Shown here: one piece after another, positions 21,820 to 31,963 of the stretch
Layout of the letters: each line of letters opens with the position of its first letter
Numbering within the stretch: position 1 is the stretch's first letter
Assembly (NCBI GenBank): GCA_017114885.1
Contig: WNLJ01000025.1
Location: 1 to 37,913, forward strand
DNA from: Neisseriaceae bacterium PsAf
GTDB taxonomy: Bacteria; Pseudomonadota; Gammaproteobacteria; Burkholderiales; Neisseriaceae
Direction of reading: 5' to 3'
DNA length: 37,913 nt
Program-made: the position numbers and the translations under genes
Notes under the pieces: generated by a model
Told to the model about the DNA's origin: nothing
Database searches by the model: none
The model's input: the letters and a program-made list of their open reading frames with translations, nothing else

Positions 21820-23581
21820 ATGAAGAGTGTTAATAAACAAGATTTAAGAGGAAATAGTTCTGATATTGATTTTTTAAAGTTGGGTAGGATGATTTTTATT
21901 GAGTTGTTATCATATTATTTGGAAAAATTTGAAGATAGTACATTTGAGAAAATCAAGCTTCTTGGCAAAAAAAATTTATCTTTTTTTGGCTATGATAAAT
22001 TTAATGAAGAAATTGAGACTAAAGATTTCATAAAATATATTCAAAATATTTTTGACTCATTAGAAAATTATAAGTTAAAAGATATAGAAAAAAAATATCA
22101 AGAATGGATTAATAGGTTTAATAATTTTTTTGAAACCTCTTCTTCAGAAAATATGGATAATAAAGATTTGTTAAGGTTAATTGCCTTTTTTATTATTTGG
22201 CTCGAATTAATCAATGCTTCAAAAGAAGATAATAATTTCTGGAATGAGAAAAAATTTAATGAGATGGAAGAAAAGTTTAGGTTATTAGAAGGATCAATAC
22301 TATATCTGCCTATGGTGTGTTTACTAACATATACTGAATATGAATTGCAGTTGTTTGGAATTGGTATGGAAATAAATAAAAAAATAGGGTCATTAAACCA
22401 TCAGTCCAAATTATATATGTTTTTTCAAATACCAATTAAGATAAGGGATATTTTAAAGAGTCATACGGTTAAACAAAAAAGAGTAGTAATAAAAAGATTA
22501 TTAAACATAGTATTATTAACAGATTATATATTGGAATGTTTAATTGTAAAAAAGAGTCCTTACGAAAATATTTTAGCTCATTATACCAATATAGCGGTTT
22601 GCAATTTATTATTAGGGAAGATTAATAATAATCAAGATGAAGTTGAAAATAATTCCAAATTAAGGCTTGGCTCTATTGAGAATGTTAACGATCCTTTAGA
22701 ATGCATATTGTATGAAAAGCTATTTGGCATAGAAACGATAAATCAATTAGAAGAATTCGAGCAGAGACAAAAATTTCTGGGTAATGGTAATAGCATATTT
22801 TTATCATGTTTTTCTTTTAATATAGATTCATTAAATCAATTTAGATTGTACGGGAAGAAAAATGAACTAGAAGCTTCTGGAGTAAGTATTGTTTTAGATG
22901 TTGGTTTTTTCTCAAAGAACATAAGTATTATTGATTATTTTGAAACTTTTGATGAAGAAATACTTAATGCAGATGAAATTAAAACTGAAGTAAAAGAAGA
23001 GTTAGAAAAATTACCTCTATATAGATGCATCTATTTAGATGATGTGGGAAATCTTATATCTATTGCTCATAAAGATAAATTGAGTTTTTTTAGAGAATTC
23101 CTTGATTATTATAGTGCTGAAAATTTAAAGAAAGAATGGGATAATTATTTAAGAGGAATTAACAAAAGGAAAAAGATTTAGAAAAAATAATAGAAGAGTT
23201 AAAAAAACAAAAAAATAAGATAGAAGAACATGTTAAAGATGTGGATGACGCTCGTCAAATAGCTCATCAAATTATAAAAAACTTACTTTTAGTAAGGGTT
23301 AGATTTTTATTTAAGTATGCCGCATATAAAGAAGAACAAGAATGCCGTATATGTGATATAGATTCTAATAAAGGGAAAACTATATTTGATATTAGAGATA
23401 ATGCTATTAAAAATACTTACGTTGAATATGATCCTGATATCAGAGATTTTATAAAAGAAATAAAATTTGGCAACAACGTACACGAGCAAGAAAAAAATTA
23501 ATTGTTTTAAAATTAGAACCACTTAAAGAAAAAAACAATTTGGAAATTAAATTTAATGACACATCTAATAAATACCGTTAA
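21820..23581 (+). pseudogene. Helical-domain + DUF2971 protein broken by two A-tract frameshifts
   Basis: From ATG 21820 (or TTG 21811) the frame runs to a TAG at 23179-23181. Restoring one A in the A5 run at 23170-23174 joins it to the next frame (KRKKDLEKIIEELKKQ...), and restoring one A in the A7 run at 23491-23497 joins that to a third frame (QEKKLIVLKLEPLKEK) ending at 23579-23581. The repaired protein is about 587 residues: a helical N-terminal ~240 residues, then a DUF2971-like part with LAHYTN, LRLGSIENVNDPLE, FLSCFSFNIDSLNQFRLYG and AAYKEEQECRI. DUF2971 proteins are scattered accessory genes with unknown biochemistry. The DNA here is richer in A+T than its neighbours, lacks a good ribosome binding site, and looks acquired. 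Confidence 0.75.
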
Positions 23582-23733
23582 GTTTTAAAAAAAGCCTGTT
23601 TTAAATACACTTAATATTATTTTAAAAAGAATTACCATAATGTTTTTAAAAAACAGATTTATCTAGTTACCTTTAGGTTACAGAATGGATCTGTTAAAAA
23701 TTTTAGCGATAAAATAACTAGTCAGGTATTATT

Positions 23734-23752
23734 GAGAATGACTATTATTTTC
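23734..23752. promoter_or_regulatory. Possible Fur box upstream of the MFS exporter
   Basis: GAGAATGACTATTATTTTC matches the 19-bp Fur consensus GATAATGATAATCATTATC at 14 positions by my count. It sits just upstream of where the -35 would be, 82 bp upstream of the MFS start. Confidence 0.35.
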
Positions 23753-23775
23753 TATATGGTTCAATATGCAGATAT

Positions 23776-23784
23776 TGTTATAAT
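23776..23784 (+). promoter_or_regulatory. Extended -10 promoter of the MFS gene
   Basis: TGTTATAAT is a TGn-extended -10 with a perfect TATAAT at 23779-23784. No strong -35 is present. The ATG is 27 bp downstream with AGGGGGGA between. Confidence 0.55.
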
Positions 23785-23810
23785 TCATAAGCATCCAATT
23801 TAGGGGGGAT

Positions 23811-25058
23811 ATGTTGAGAACTTTAATTTCATCAAAAAATTCAAATATTATATTAATTATTTTATTTTTTACTGTTTTATTTGATCAATCTGGTGTATTA
23901 ATCATACTTCCTGTTTTACCTGATTTATTACATGAAATTACAGGCAAAGAGGTAGCAGATACCGCTCAAATTGGTGGATTTTTAGCAGCAAGTTATGCGC
24001 TAATGCAATTTATCTTTGGTCCTATTATTGGTAAATTAAGTGATCACTATGGAAGAAGAAAAATATTATCAATTGCTGCTTTTGTATTTATCTTCGATTA
24101 TTTAGTGATGGTATTTGCCACAGAGTTATGGGTATTATTTTTAGGCCGTGTTTTGGCAGGGATTACTGGTGCATGTGTGGTCACTGCGCTCGCATGTGTG
24201 GCCGATATCAGTTCTCCAGAAAATAAAACAAAAAATTATGCTTTTGTTTATGCAGCACTTGGTCTAGGGTTAATTGTAGGACCGATTATTTCATCGATTT
24301 CTATGCGAATAGGTGCTAATTTTGATTTGGGCGTAAGAGCCCCTTTCTTTTTTGCAAGTGGCATTGCTTTAATTAATTTTTTGATTATATTTCTTTTTAT
24401 GCCTGAAACATTAGCAGAGGATAAGCGCAATGAATTTAAGCTAGAAAGTCCTTTTAAGCCAATTATTAAATTTAGTCAGTATCCCGGTTTAAAGCAAATG
24501 TTTTTATCCCATTTTATATTTATGATAGCAGTACAAGCACCTTTTATTCTCATTTCCTTTTTTGTAAAGGAAAAGCTCAATTGGAATCCTGTACAAACCG
24601 CGGATTTATTTATTTGGATTGGTATTGTTATGATAATAGTGCAACTGGTAGGCGTACCTAAGTTATATCCTAAACTAGGAAATATTAATATTTGTTATTT
24701 AGGTATGGTTTTGTTTGTGCTCGGCATGCTGATGATGGCGTTTGTGAATGATACAGTGACACTATATTTTGCCAGTGCGGTGTTCGCTTGTTCTATGATT
24801 TCTAATTCGGCTTATAGTAGTTTATACACCTCTCAGGTGAAAGAAAATGAGCAAGGAGCATTACAAGGAGTCATTGCCTCATTGGTTAGCCTAGCAACTA
24901 TTATTGGCCTATTGGTTATGACAGATTTATTTAAGATAAGTATCGAAAAAGATATTTTATTAAGAGAATCTAATCCATTTTTAATAGCTACTCTTTTAAC
25001 TTTTATTTCTTTTGCTTATTTAATTTCTGCTTTTAATAAATTGAAATATAAGTCCTAA
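23811..25058 (+). CDS. Major facilitator superfamily drug/metabolite transporter, TetA-like
   Basis: A 415-residue inner-membrane protein with 12 predicted helices. MFS motif A, GKLSDHYGRRKIL, lies at 74-86 between helices 2 and 3. DQSGVLIILPVLPDLL in helix 1 and RVLAGITGACVVTALACVAD in helix 4 resemble the TCR/Tet (DHA1) exporters, and a PETL segment (197-200) follows helix 6. The likely role is drug or metabolite export; the possible Fur box upstream would also fit a siderophore exporter. It begins at ATG 23811 after AGGGGGGA. A macrodomain gene follows 21 bp later, probably in the same transcript. Confidence 0.9.
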   Translation: MLRTLISSKNSNIILIILFFTVLFDQSGVLIILPVLPDLLHEITGKEVADTAQIGGFLAASYALMQFIFGPIIGKLSDHYGRRKILSIAAFVFIFDYLVMVFATELWVLFLGRVLAGITGACVVTALACVADISSPENKTKNYAFVYAALGLGLIVGPIISSISMRIGANFDLGVRAPFFFASGIALINFLIIFLFMPETLAEDKRNEFKLESPFKPIIKFSQYPGLKQMFLSHFIFMIAVQAPFILISFFVKEKLNWNPVQTADLFIWIGIVMIIVQLVGVPKLYPKLGNINICYLGMVLFVLGMLMMAFVNDTVTLYFASAVFACSMISNSAYSSLYTSQVKENEQGALQGVIASLVSLATIIGLLVMTDLFKISIEKDILLRESNPFLIATLLTFISFAYLISAFNKLKYKS

Positions 25059-25079
25059 ATAAAATTAGGGAGATTTTCT

Positions 25080-25607
25080 ATGGACGTTATCTGTTGGCAA
25101 GGTGATATTACTACTTTAAAGGTGGATGCAATTGTAAATGCAGCCAATACGAGTTTATTGGGAGGTGGAGGTGTTGATGGGGCGATTCATAGAGCTGCAG
25201 GAGGGGCGTTATTAGAAGCCTGTAAAAAATTTAATGGTTGTGCCACAGGAGAGGCAAGAATTACACCAGGATTTAATTTGCCTGCACGCTATGTAATACA
25301 TACACCTGGTCCCATTTGGAAAGATGGAAAACATCACGAACAAGAATTATTAAGTCAATGCTATCAAAACTCTTTAAAATTAGCTCAAGAATATGGCTGT
25401 GAAAGTATAGCCTTTCCAGCAATTAGCACTGGGGTTTATCATTTTCCTTTAAAATTAGCAACTGAAATAGCAGTGAATACGATACAAGACTATTGCTTGG
25501 CATCAGATTATGATCCTCAAATTATATTAGTGGCCTTTGACGCCAATACGCAGCAAGTATATCAAGCAGTGTTTAATCAATTTGGTTTGGATGACAAAAA
25601 CAAGTAA
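25080..25607 (+). CDS. Macrodomain ADP-ribose/O-acetyl-ADP-ribose hydrolase (MacroD type)
   Basis: A 175-residue single macrodomain. It shows DAIVNAANTSLLGGGGVDGAIHRAAG (16-41) with the catalytic Asn/Asp loop, ITPGFNLPARYVIHTPGP and AFPAISTGVYHFP, the complete MacroD/YmdB signature. Members remove ADP-ribose from acidic residues and deacetylate O-acetyl-ADP-ribose; YmdB also modulates RNase III in E. coli. AGGGAGA precedes the ATG. Its 3' end overlaps the convergent tag gene by 35 bp. Confidence 0.94.
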   Translation: MDVICWQGDITTLKVDAIVNAANTSLLGGGGVDGAIHRAAGGALLEACKKFNGCATGEARITPGFNLPARYVIHTPGPIWKDGKHHEQELLSQCYQNSLKLAQEYGCESIAFPAISTGVYHFPLKLATEIAVNTIQDYCLASDYDPQIILVAFDANTQQVYQAVFNQFGLDDKNK

Positions 25608-26145
25608 TAAGATGATCATTAACCATCCCACAAGCCTGCATAAAAGCATAACAAATAGTAGGGCCAACAAATGTGAAGCCAGCTTTTTTGAGTTTCTTTG
25701 AAAGCTGTTCGGAAAGTTCAGTTTGTGTCGGAACTTGTGACATATCCTCCCAATGATTAATAATGGGTTCATAGCCAACTATTTCCCATAAAAAATCAGA
25801 AAACGACTGTTCTTTCTGGATAGCTAAATAAGACTTGGCATTCTGGATAATACTTAATATCTTTAATTTATTTTTAATAATGCGACTATCTTGCATGAGT
25901 GAAAAAATTTCTTTTTCTGACATTTTTACAATTTGCTTGGCGTCAAAATGGTAAAAACATTCACGATAAGCGATTCTTCTTTTTAAAATAGTAATCCATG
26001 ACAAGCCTGCTTGTTGACCTTCCAGACAAAGTAGTTCAAATAAAGACTGACTATTTTGATTGATTTTTCCCCATTCATAATCATGATACTGGATATATGT
26101 AGTATCATCAGTGACCCAAGGACAACGTGGTAAAAAATCAGTCAT
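25573..26145 (-). CDS. tag: DNA-3-methyladenine glycosylase I
   Basis: Excises 3-methyladenine from alkylated DNA. The 190-residue HhH-fold protein starts MTDFLPRCPWVTDD, with YHDYEWG, LFELLCLEGQQAGLSW and the C-terminal NDHLITCFCH. The conserved zinc ligands (N-terminal Cys and His, C-terminal His and Cys) are visible. It lies downstream of 6S RNA on the same strand and converges on the macrodomain gene, whose last 35 bp it shares. Confidence 0.95.
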   Translation of the reverse strand: MTDFLPRCPWVTDDTTYIQYHDYEWGKINQNSQSLFELLCLEGQQAGLSWITILKRRIAYRECFYHFDAKQIVKMSEKEIFSLMQDSRIIKNKLKILSIIQNAKSYLAIQKEQSFSDFLWEIVGYEPIINHWEDMSQVPTQTELSEQLSKKLKKAGFTFVGPTICYAFMQACGMVNDHLITCFCHPNQID

Positions 26146-26182
26146 ATTAATATATTTTGAGAATAAAAAGAAAAAATAAAAT

Positions 26183-26362
26183 TACCCCCGCAGATGCCGA
26201 CCAGGTAAGAATCGCTTGAACCTTTTTGATAAAGATTACAGATCCTCATAATGTTAAGGAATGTCTAATATTTCAAGACGTTCACAGACACTATAATTTA
26301 GCTGTGAAAAGCGATAGCATTGGTTCTAAAAATTAATTACCATCACGAACAACGCAGGGGAA
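26183..26362 (-). ncRNA. ssrS: 6S RNA
   Basis: On the minus strand the stretch begins CCCCTGCGTTGTTCG and ends GGTCGGCATCTGCGGGGG. These match the two conserved closing-stem halves of 6S RNA (compare the E. coli GATGTTCGC and GGCGGCATCTC segments); CCCCUGCG pairs fully with UGCGGGGG, counting G-U. The ~180-nt length and position right after zapA are the standard locus in Beta- and Gammaproteobacteria. 6S RNA folds as an open-promoter mimic and holds sigma-70 RNA polymerase in stationary phase. Exact ends are estimated. Only about 2 bp separate it from the zapA stop, so it may be processed from the murU-zapA transcript. Confidence 0.85.
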
Positions 26363-26364
26363 TC

Positions 26365-26859
26365 TTATTTCATGATAGAACGACAACGTTCTATCATGTG
26401 TACTATTTTACTATTTTCTTCGTCAGCATTCAATGTTAAGTCTGATTTATTATCAATTTGAGCTTGTTGAGAATTTTGGACACTAATTTTTGTTTTATAA
26501 GTATCGAGCTCAATTAAAGTTGTTGCTAAGCGTATGGCCAGTACATTTTTCTCAATAAGTAGTTTTTCATCACTCAAGGTGCGAGAATTATCAGCTTTAT
26601 TGGTTATTTTTTCTGATATTTCAGAATTATTGCTTCTAGGCGAACTTTGTAAGTTACGAATAATATTTAAGCTAGCAAGGATTAAGCGTTTTTCAAAGTT
26701 AATTAAATGTTGGTATTGCGTTAATTCAAGCATGGCATTGTTGAGTAAGGCGACAGATTGGTTAAGCGCATTAAGTTCTTTTTTAGGTGCTTGAATAGAT
26801 AGAGGGTGTCCATCAATTTTTATTTCAATTTCAACAATGGTGTTATTTTCATCACTCAC
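26365..26859 (-). CDS. zapA: Cell division protein ZapA
   Basis: ZapA bundles FtsZ filaments at the Z ring. The N-terminal ~70 residues are the ZapA domain: VEIEIKIDGHPLSIQAPKKE then helical LNALNQSVALLNNAM...KRLILASLNIIRNL. The 164-residue length is longer than the usual ~100; the C-terminal half (about 75-164) is a low-complexity Ser/Asn/Glu-rich linker and a helix ending in IVHMIERCRS. The start overlaps the ZapB-like gene by 8 bp and 6S RNA follows. Confidence 0.85.
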   Translation of the reverse strand: MSDENNTIVEIEIKIDGHPLSIQAPKKELNALNQSVALLNNAMLELTQYQHLINFEKRLILASLNIIRNLQSSPRSNNSEISEKITNKADNSRTLSDEKLLIEKNVLAIRLATTLIELDTYKTKISVQNSQQAQIDNKSDLTLNADEENSKIVHMIERCRSIMK

Positions 26860-27100
26860 TCGTATTTCCTTTTGACAATTTTAATTCTTGTTCCAATTTA
26901 TGGACTTTAGTACTTAAAATTTTATTAGATTCTGCCAATAATTCAATATTTTGTTTTTGGATTTGAAGAATTTCTGCATTGTTTTCTTGCATTTCCATGG
27001 ATTGTCTTTTTAAGGCATTGTTTTCAAGTCTTAGGTGTTTAATTTCATCAATCATGGATTCTATTAAATCTTCTAATTTATCTAGTTGTTTTAAGCTCAT
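26852..27100 (-). CDS. ZapB-like coiled-coil protein (TIGR02449 type)
   Basis: An 82-residue protein that is almost entirely coiled coil: LDKLEDLIESMIDEIKHL, then heptads through KLEQELKLSK. Small coiled-coil proteins of this type sit directly upstream of zapA in many gammaproteobacteria and some betaproteobacteria (TIGR02449) and resemble ZapB in build. A role in Z-ring organisation is inferred from build and position. It overlaps murU by one base (TAATG) and zapA by 8 bp. Confidence 0.8.
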   Translation of the reverse strand: MSLKQLDKLEDLIESMIDEIKHLRLENNALKRQSMEMQENNAEILQIQKQNIELLAESNKILSTKVHKLEQELKLSKGNTSE

Positions 27101-27798
27101 TACAAGTTCCTATCTTGAACAATTTGTTTTGCATGATTTAATCTCTCAATAGTTCCGACATCTAACCACAGACCAGGCAATAATTCAGCTTGTATCATTT
27201 TTTGAGGCAAATACTGATTAAATAAAGAAGCTAGTTTATAACGAGATTTTTCGGGAACAGTTGTAAAAAAATCAGGATGGTAAACAGCAATTCCTGAAAA
27301 GGTGTAAGTAGGATTTGTTTTTTCGGTAAGATACCCCTCAGGACTGATAGAGTAGTCTCCTGTAGGGTGATGAGAGGTAGGATTAGGCACAAGCCATAAG
27401 TGAGCCATAGTATTGTTTTTTATTAGCTGGTTTTTGATTTCATTAGCCCGCTTAAAATCAAAATCAGTTAATATGTCCCCATTGACAACTAAAAAAGGCT
27501 CATTTCCTAATAATGGTAAGGCATTTTTAATACCGCCAGCCGTTTCAAGACCAAGTTCTCCTTCAGGAGAATAAGTAATCGAAACATCAAATTGAGAGCC
27601 ATCACCTAAAGTGTCCTCAATTTGTTGACCTAGCCAAGCATGATTAATGACGATTTCATTAATACCGGATTTTTTGAGCTGTTTAATATGCCGAGATAAA
27701 AGAGAGTCATGGCCAATGGAGAGTAAAGGTTTCGGACAGGTGTCAGTTAAAGGTTTTAAACGTTCGCCTCTACCCGCGGCTAATATCATTGCTTTCAT
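27100..27798 (-). CDS. murU: N-acetylmuramate alpha-1-phosphate uridylyltransferase (MurU-like)
   Basis: Short nucleotidyltransferase that makes UDP-MurNAc from MurNAc-1-phosphate in the peptidoglycan recycling route that bypasses MurA (fosfomycin-insensitive). The 232 residues have MILAAGRGERLKPLTDTCPK (4-23), GLETAGGIKNALPLLG, VVNGDILTDFDF near 104-115 and LWLDVGTIERL near the end. It is the length of MurU and lacks the C-terminal hexapeptide domain of GlmU and similar enzymes. The usual partner kinase amgK is not next to it. It leads the murU-ZapB-like-zapA-6S cluster. Confidence 0.85.
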   Translation of the reverse strand: MKAMILAAGRGERLKPLTDTCPKPLLSIGHDSLLSRHIKQLKKSGINEIVINHAWLGQQIEDTLGDGSQFDVSITYSPEGELGLETAGGIKNALPLLGNEPFLVVNGDILTDFDFKRANEIKNQLIKNNTMAHLWLVPNPTSHHPTGDYSISPEGYLTEKTNPTYTFSGIAVYHPDFFTTVPEKSRYKLASLFNQYLPQKMIQAELLPGLWLDVGTIERLNHAKQIVQDRNL

Positions 27799-27923
27799 AT
27801 TTCTCTTTCTTAAAAAAGTTTATTCATTGTATCTAATTTTATTTATCTCAACCACGTTAATTTGATGAAAAAATAGTCAAAAAATGAGAGAATAGTCTCA
27901 TCAGTAATTAGAATGGAAAAGTG

Positions 27924-28778
27924 ATGTCAGCAAAATTAATAGATGGGAAATTGGTTTCGGAAAAACTATTGACCTCCGTCAAGAAAAAATGTGATGCAAG
28001 AATAGACAAAGGATTAAGAGCTCCTTGTTTGGCCGTAGTTTTGGTAGGTGATGATCCTGCTAGTGCCGTATATGTACGCAATAAAAAGAAAGCCTGTGAA
28101 AAAGTAGGCATTCGTTCTTTATCTTATGAAAAAAATTCAAAGTTTACAGAACATGAATTGTTATCTTTGGTTCAAGAGCTTAATGAAAATGATGAGGTTG
28201 ATGGAATTTTAGTACAGTTACCACTACCTTCTCATATTGATGAAAATAAAATTATTGAAAAAATCCATCCACAAAAAGATGTAGATGGCTTTCATCCATA
28301 TAACATTGGCCGACTAGCAATTAAGAGACCTTTATTAAGACCATGTACCCCTAAAGGTGTTATGTTGATGTTGGAGGAATATGGCATCGATGTTAAAGGT
28401 AAAAATGTAACTATTGTTGGTCAATCCAACATAGTGGGTCGTCCAATTGCTTTAGAAATGTTATTAAAAAGAGCGACGATTACCATATGTCATACAGCGA
28501 CTAAGGATTTAAAAGCGGAAGTTCAAAGAGCAGATATTGTTGTGGCTGGTGTGGGACGTCCTAATCTGATTAAAGGAGATTGGATTCAAGAAGGAGCAGT
28601 AGTTATAGATGTTGGTATTAACCGTTTAGAAAACGGGAAATTGTGTGGTGATGTTGAATTTGAAGTCGCTAAAGAAAGAGCTTCTTATATCACTCCAGTT
28701 CCTGGTGGTGTAGGCCCAATGACAATTGCTTCTTTACTGGATAATACTTTGATAGCAGCAGGGTTACGTGATGAATAG
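27924..28778 (+). CDS. folD: Bifunctional methylenetetrahydrofolate dehydrogenase/cyclohydrolase
   Basis: Interconverts 5,10-methylene- and 10-formyl-THF for purine and formyl-Met-tRNA synthesis. I start at ATG 27924 rather than GTG 27921. The 284 residues include [11 protein letters not shown] (50-60; catalytic Tyr50, Lys54 and Lys56), [26 protein letters not shown], the NADP loop [12 protein letters not shown] near 165-176 and [10 protein letters not shown] near 258-267. The ATG of the interrupted membrane gene overlaps its last codons. Confidence 0.96.
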   Translation: MSAKLIDGKLVSEKLLTSVKKKCDARIDKGLRAPCLAVVLVGDDPASAVYVRNKKKACEKVGIRSLSYEKNSKFTEHELLSLVQELNENDEVDGILVQLPLPSHIDENKIIEKIHPQKDVDGFHPYNIGRLAIKRPLLRPCTPKGVMLMLEEYGIDVKGKNVTIVGQSNIVGRPIALEMLLKRATITICHTATKDLKAEVQRADIVVAGVGRPNLIKGDWIQEGAVVIDVGINRLENGKLCGDVEFEVAKERASYITPVPGGVGPMTIASLLDNTLIAAGLRDE

Positions 28779-29397
28779 TATGGGACAATTTGTTGATGAT
28801 TTATGGGATGTAGTGAGATTTCGCTTTCAACCTATCGAACATTATTCATACTCGCTGGTATTAATTTTATTAATATTACTACCGTACGCTTTTTAAAAAA
28901 TATTATCGCCCAATCCATATACTCAGTTATTTATTGATATGAAATATGGCTACATGTACTGTTATGTGATGGGATTAATAGAAATAACTTTATATGGCGT
29001 GATATTTTCTTTAAATGTGTTTAGGAATTTTTCAGGCCAAGGCTGGAAACATATTGTTTCATTTTTTAGTTTAATATTTCTTATACAATCCATATCATTA
29101 GTTTTTTATATAACTTCTGGAATTTATTTTTTGAGTTATATTGTTATGATATTTTCATTGTTTATTATGTTAACAGGGTTAATACAAATGTCTGGGCAAT
29201 CCATGGGTAGAATTGTACTTAATTGGGTTGTTGTTTTGTTTATATTAATGCCTATTAATGGTTTAGTTATACAAGGGTGCTATGAATTAAATTTATTGGA
29301 TGAAAAAAAATATAAAGAGCAAACTGAAGAGGTTGAGCAAGAATTTAATAAATTAAAAAATAGGTTTTTCGGAGAGAAAGAATCAGCACAACAATAA
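28771..29397 (+). pseudogene. Inner-membrane protein interrupted by an in-frame TAA
   Basis: ATG 28771 overlaps the folD stop and opens [20 protein letters not shown], then a hydrophobic helix LVLILLILLPYAF, then TAA at 28894-28896. Without any shift the same frame continues KILSPNPYTQLFIDMKYGYM and four more hydrophobic segments to 29397, ending in a charged helix (EQTEEVEQEFNKLKNR). The whole is 208 codons before the final stop and reads as one membrane protein with a single nonsense codon. A restart at ATG 28939 could still make the 152-residue C-terminal part. I recognise no family. Confidence 0.7.
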
Positions 29398-29430
29398 TAT
29401 TGAATCTTAGTTTCATATTATTTTTGATAA

Positions 29431-30405
<975 letters not shown>

Positions 30406-30544
30406 TCTGCTTGATATAAAATTATTTGTACATAAAGTTAAATATTGCATAAAAATAGAATAGAGTATTGATTTTCTTATATTTACTTGTTAAAGTAATT
30501 ACTCTAATTTTTAGAAATTTAGATAAAGAAGAAGGTATAAAAGC

Positions 30545-31954
30545 ATGGATCAATTCCAATTAGACAAGGGTATCGTGTCCCAAACAGTATCTCAATTAAG
30601 AGCAACATTTAATTCGGGTAAGACCAAACCAATTGAGTGGCGCAAAGAACAACTTAAACAATTAAAAAAATTAATTGAAGAAAATTCATCCACTTTAGAG
30701 CAAGCAATTAAAGAGGATTTAGGAAAGTCAGAGATAGAGTCTCGTATGACAGAAACTTCATTTGTTAAGGGAGAAATCGCACATACTTTAAAAAAATTAA
30801 AAAATTGGATGAAGTCCACTAAACCAGTGATGCCTTTAATGTTGCAACCAGCAGCAGGTAAGTTGGTTTATGAACCACTAGGTGTAGTATTAATTATCGC
30901 GCCATGGAATTATCCTGTAATGTTGCTGTTATCGCCATTAGTTGGTGCTTTGGCCGCAGGTAATTCTGTTTTATTAAAACCAAGTGAAGTAAGCCCCACC
31001 GTTTCTAAAGTTTTAGCAGAATTAATTCCTCAATATTTAGATCATGATGCGGTTAAAATTTTAGAAGGGGGTGCAGAAGCTACGGGACTCATTTTAGAAG
31101 AACGGTTTGATCATATTTTTTATACTGGTAATGAGCATGTTGCAAGAATTGTTTCTGCAGCGGCAGCTAAGCATTTGACACCAGTAACTCTTGAATTAGG
31201 TGGGAAATCTCCTGTTTGGATTGGAGAGGGGGTTAATTTAAAACATACAGCTGAACGTATTGCATGGGGAAAGTTTATTAATGCAGGTCAAACGTGTGTG
31301 GCCCCTGATTATATTGTAACAACACCAGATATAGCAGATCAGTTAGGTAAATACTTTAGTAAATCAATCAAAAAACTATATGGGAAAAATCCTGAAAACA
31401 ATGTGGATTATTGTCGCATTATTAATGAAAAGCATACGAATAGATTAAAAGGCATGCTAGATGAAATTAATCCTGAGCAAATTTTAACAGGAGGAGAGAT
31501 TAAGGTTTCAGAAAAATATATTGCACCTACTGTTGTTGATCATGTGTCACTTGATTCTGAATTGATGAAATCGGAAATATTTGGACCTATTTTACCCATT
31601 GTAAGAGTAAATAATTTTGAAGAAGCGTTAGACATTATTTTATCTAAAGAAAAACCTTTGTCTTTATATGCTTTTACTAAAAATAAAGAAGAAAAGAATC
31701 GTTTATTAAGAGATACTTCTTCAGGTGCGATAGGATTTAATATTCCAGTTTCTCATTTAAGTTCACCTAAGTTGCCATTTGGCGGTGTGGGCGTTAGTGG
31801 TCATGGAAATTACCACGGAAAGTATTCATTTATAACCTTTAGCCATTTAAAACCAATACTCAGTAAACCATTATGGCCAGATACAATGCGATTTATCTAT
31901 GCCCCCTATGGCTATATGGCAAAATTAGTGACTAAATTATTTATTGGAAGATAG
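30545..31954 (+). CDS. Aldehyde dehydrogenase, class 3 / fatty-aldehyde type
   Basis: NAD(P)+-dependent oxidation of aldehydes to acids. The 469 residues have APWNYP (119-124, Asn122), LLKPSE (143-148), YTGN (193-196), ELGGK (217-221, general base Glu217) and GQTC (248-251, nucleophile Cys251). The short N-terminus lacking the tetramer extension, and the hydrophobic C-terminus (FIYAPYGYMAKLVTKLFIG), resemble class 3 fatty-aldehyde and coniferyl-aldehyde dehydrogenases, which can be membrane-bound. It is followed 9 bp later by an SDR, so the pair may act on an alcohol/aldehyde couple. A weak promoter, TTGATT and TAAAGT 17 bp apart, lies upstream near 30471-30499. Confidence 0.9.
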   Translation: MDQFQLDKGIVSQTVSQLRATFNSGKTKPIEWRKEQLKQLKKLIEENSSTLEQAIKEDLGKSEIESRMTETSFVKGEIAHTLKKLKNWMKSTKPVMPLMLQPAAGKLVYEPLGVVLIIAPWNYPVMLLLSPLVGALAAGNSVLLKPSEVSPTVSKVLAELIPQYLDHDAVKILEGGAEATGLILEERFDHIFYTGNEHVARIVSAAAAKHLTPVTLELGGKSPVWIGEGVNLKHTAERIAWGKFINAGQTCVAPDYIVTTPDIADQLGKYFSKSIKKLYGKNPENNVDYCRIINEKHTNRLKGMLDEINPEQILTGGEIKVSEKYIAPTVVDHVSLDSELMKSEIFGPILPIVRVNNFEEALDIILSKEKPLSLYAFTKNKEEKNRLLRDTSSGAIGFNIPVSHLSSPKLPFGGVGVSGHGNYHGKYSFITFSHLKPILSKPLWPDTMRFIYAPYGYMAKLVTKLFIGR

Positions 31955-31963
31955 GAGTAACAT

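Noticed and set aside
23163-23181. Programmed -1 frameshift in the DUF2971 gene
   Set aside because: The site reads G-AAA-AAG, not the X-XXY-YYZ form needed, and a second frameshift follows downstream, so decay or error is more likely.
23241-23501. Apparent 86-residue gene starting at GTG
   Set aside because: It is the second-frame segment of the DUF2971 gene and joins both neighbours when one A is restored at each run.
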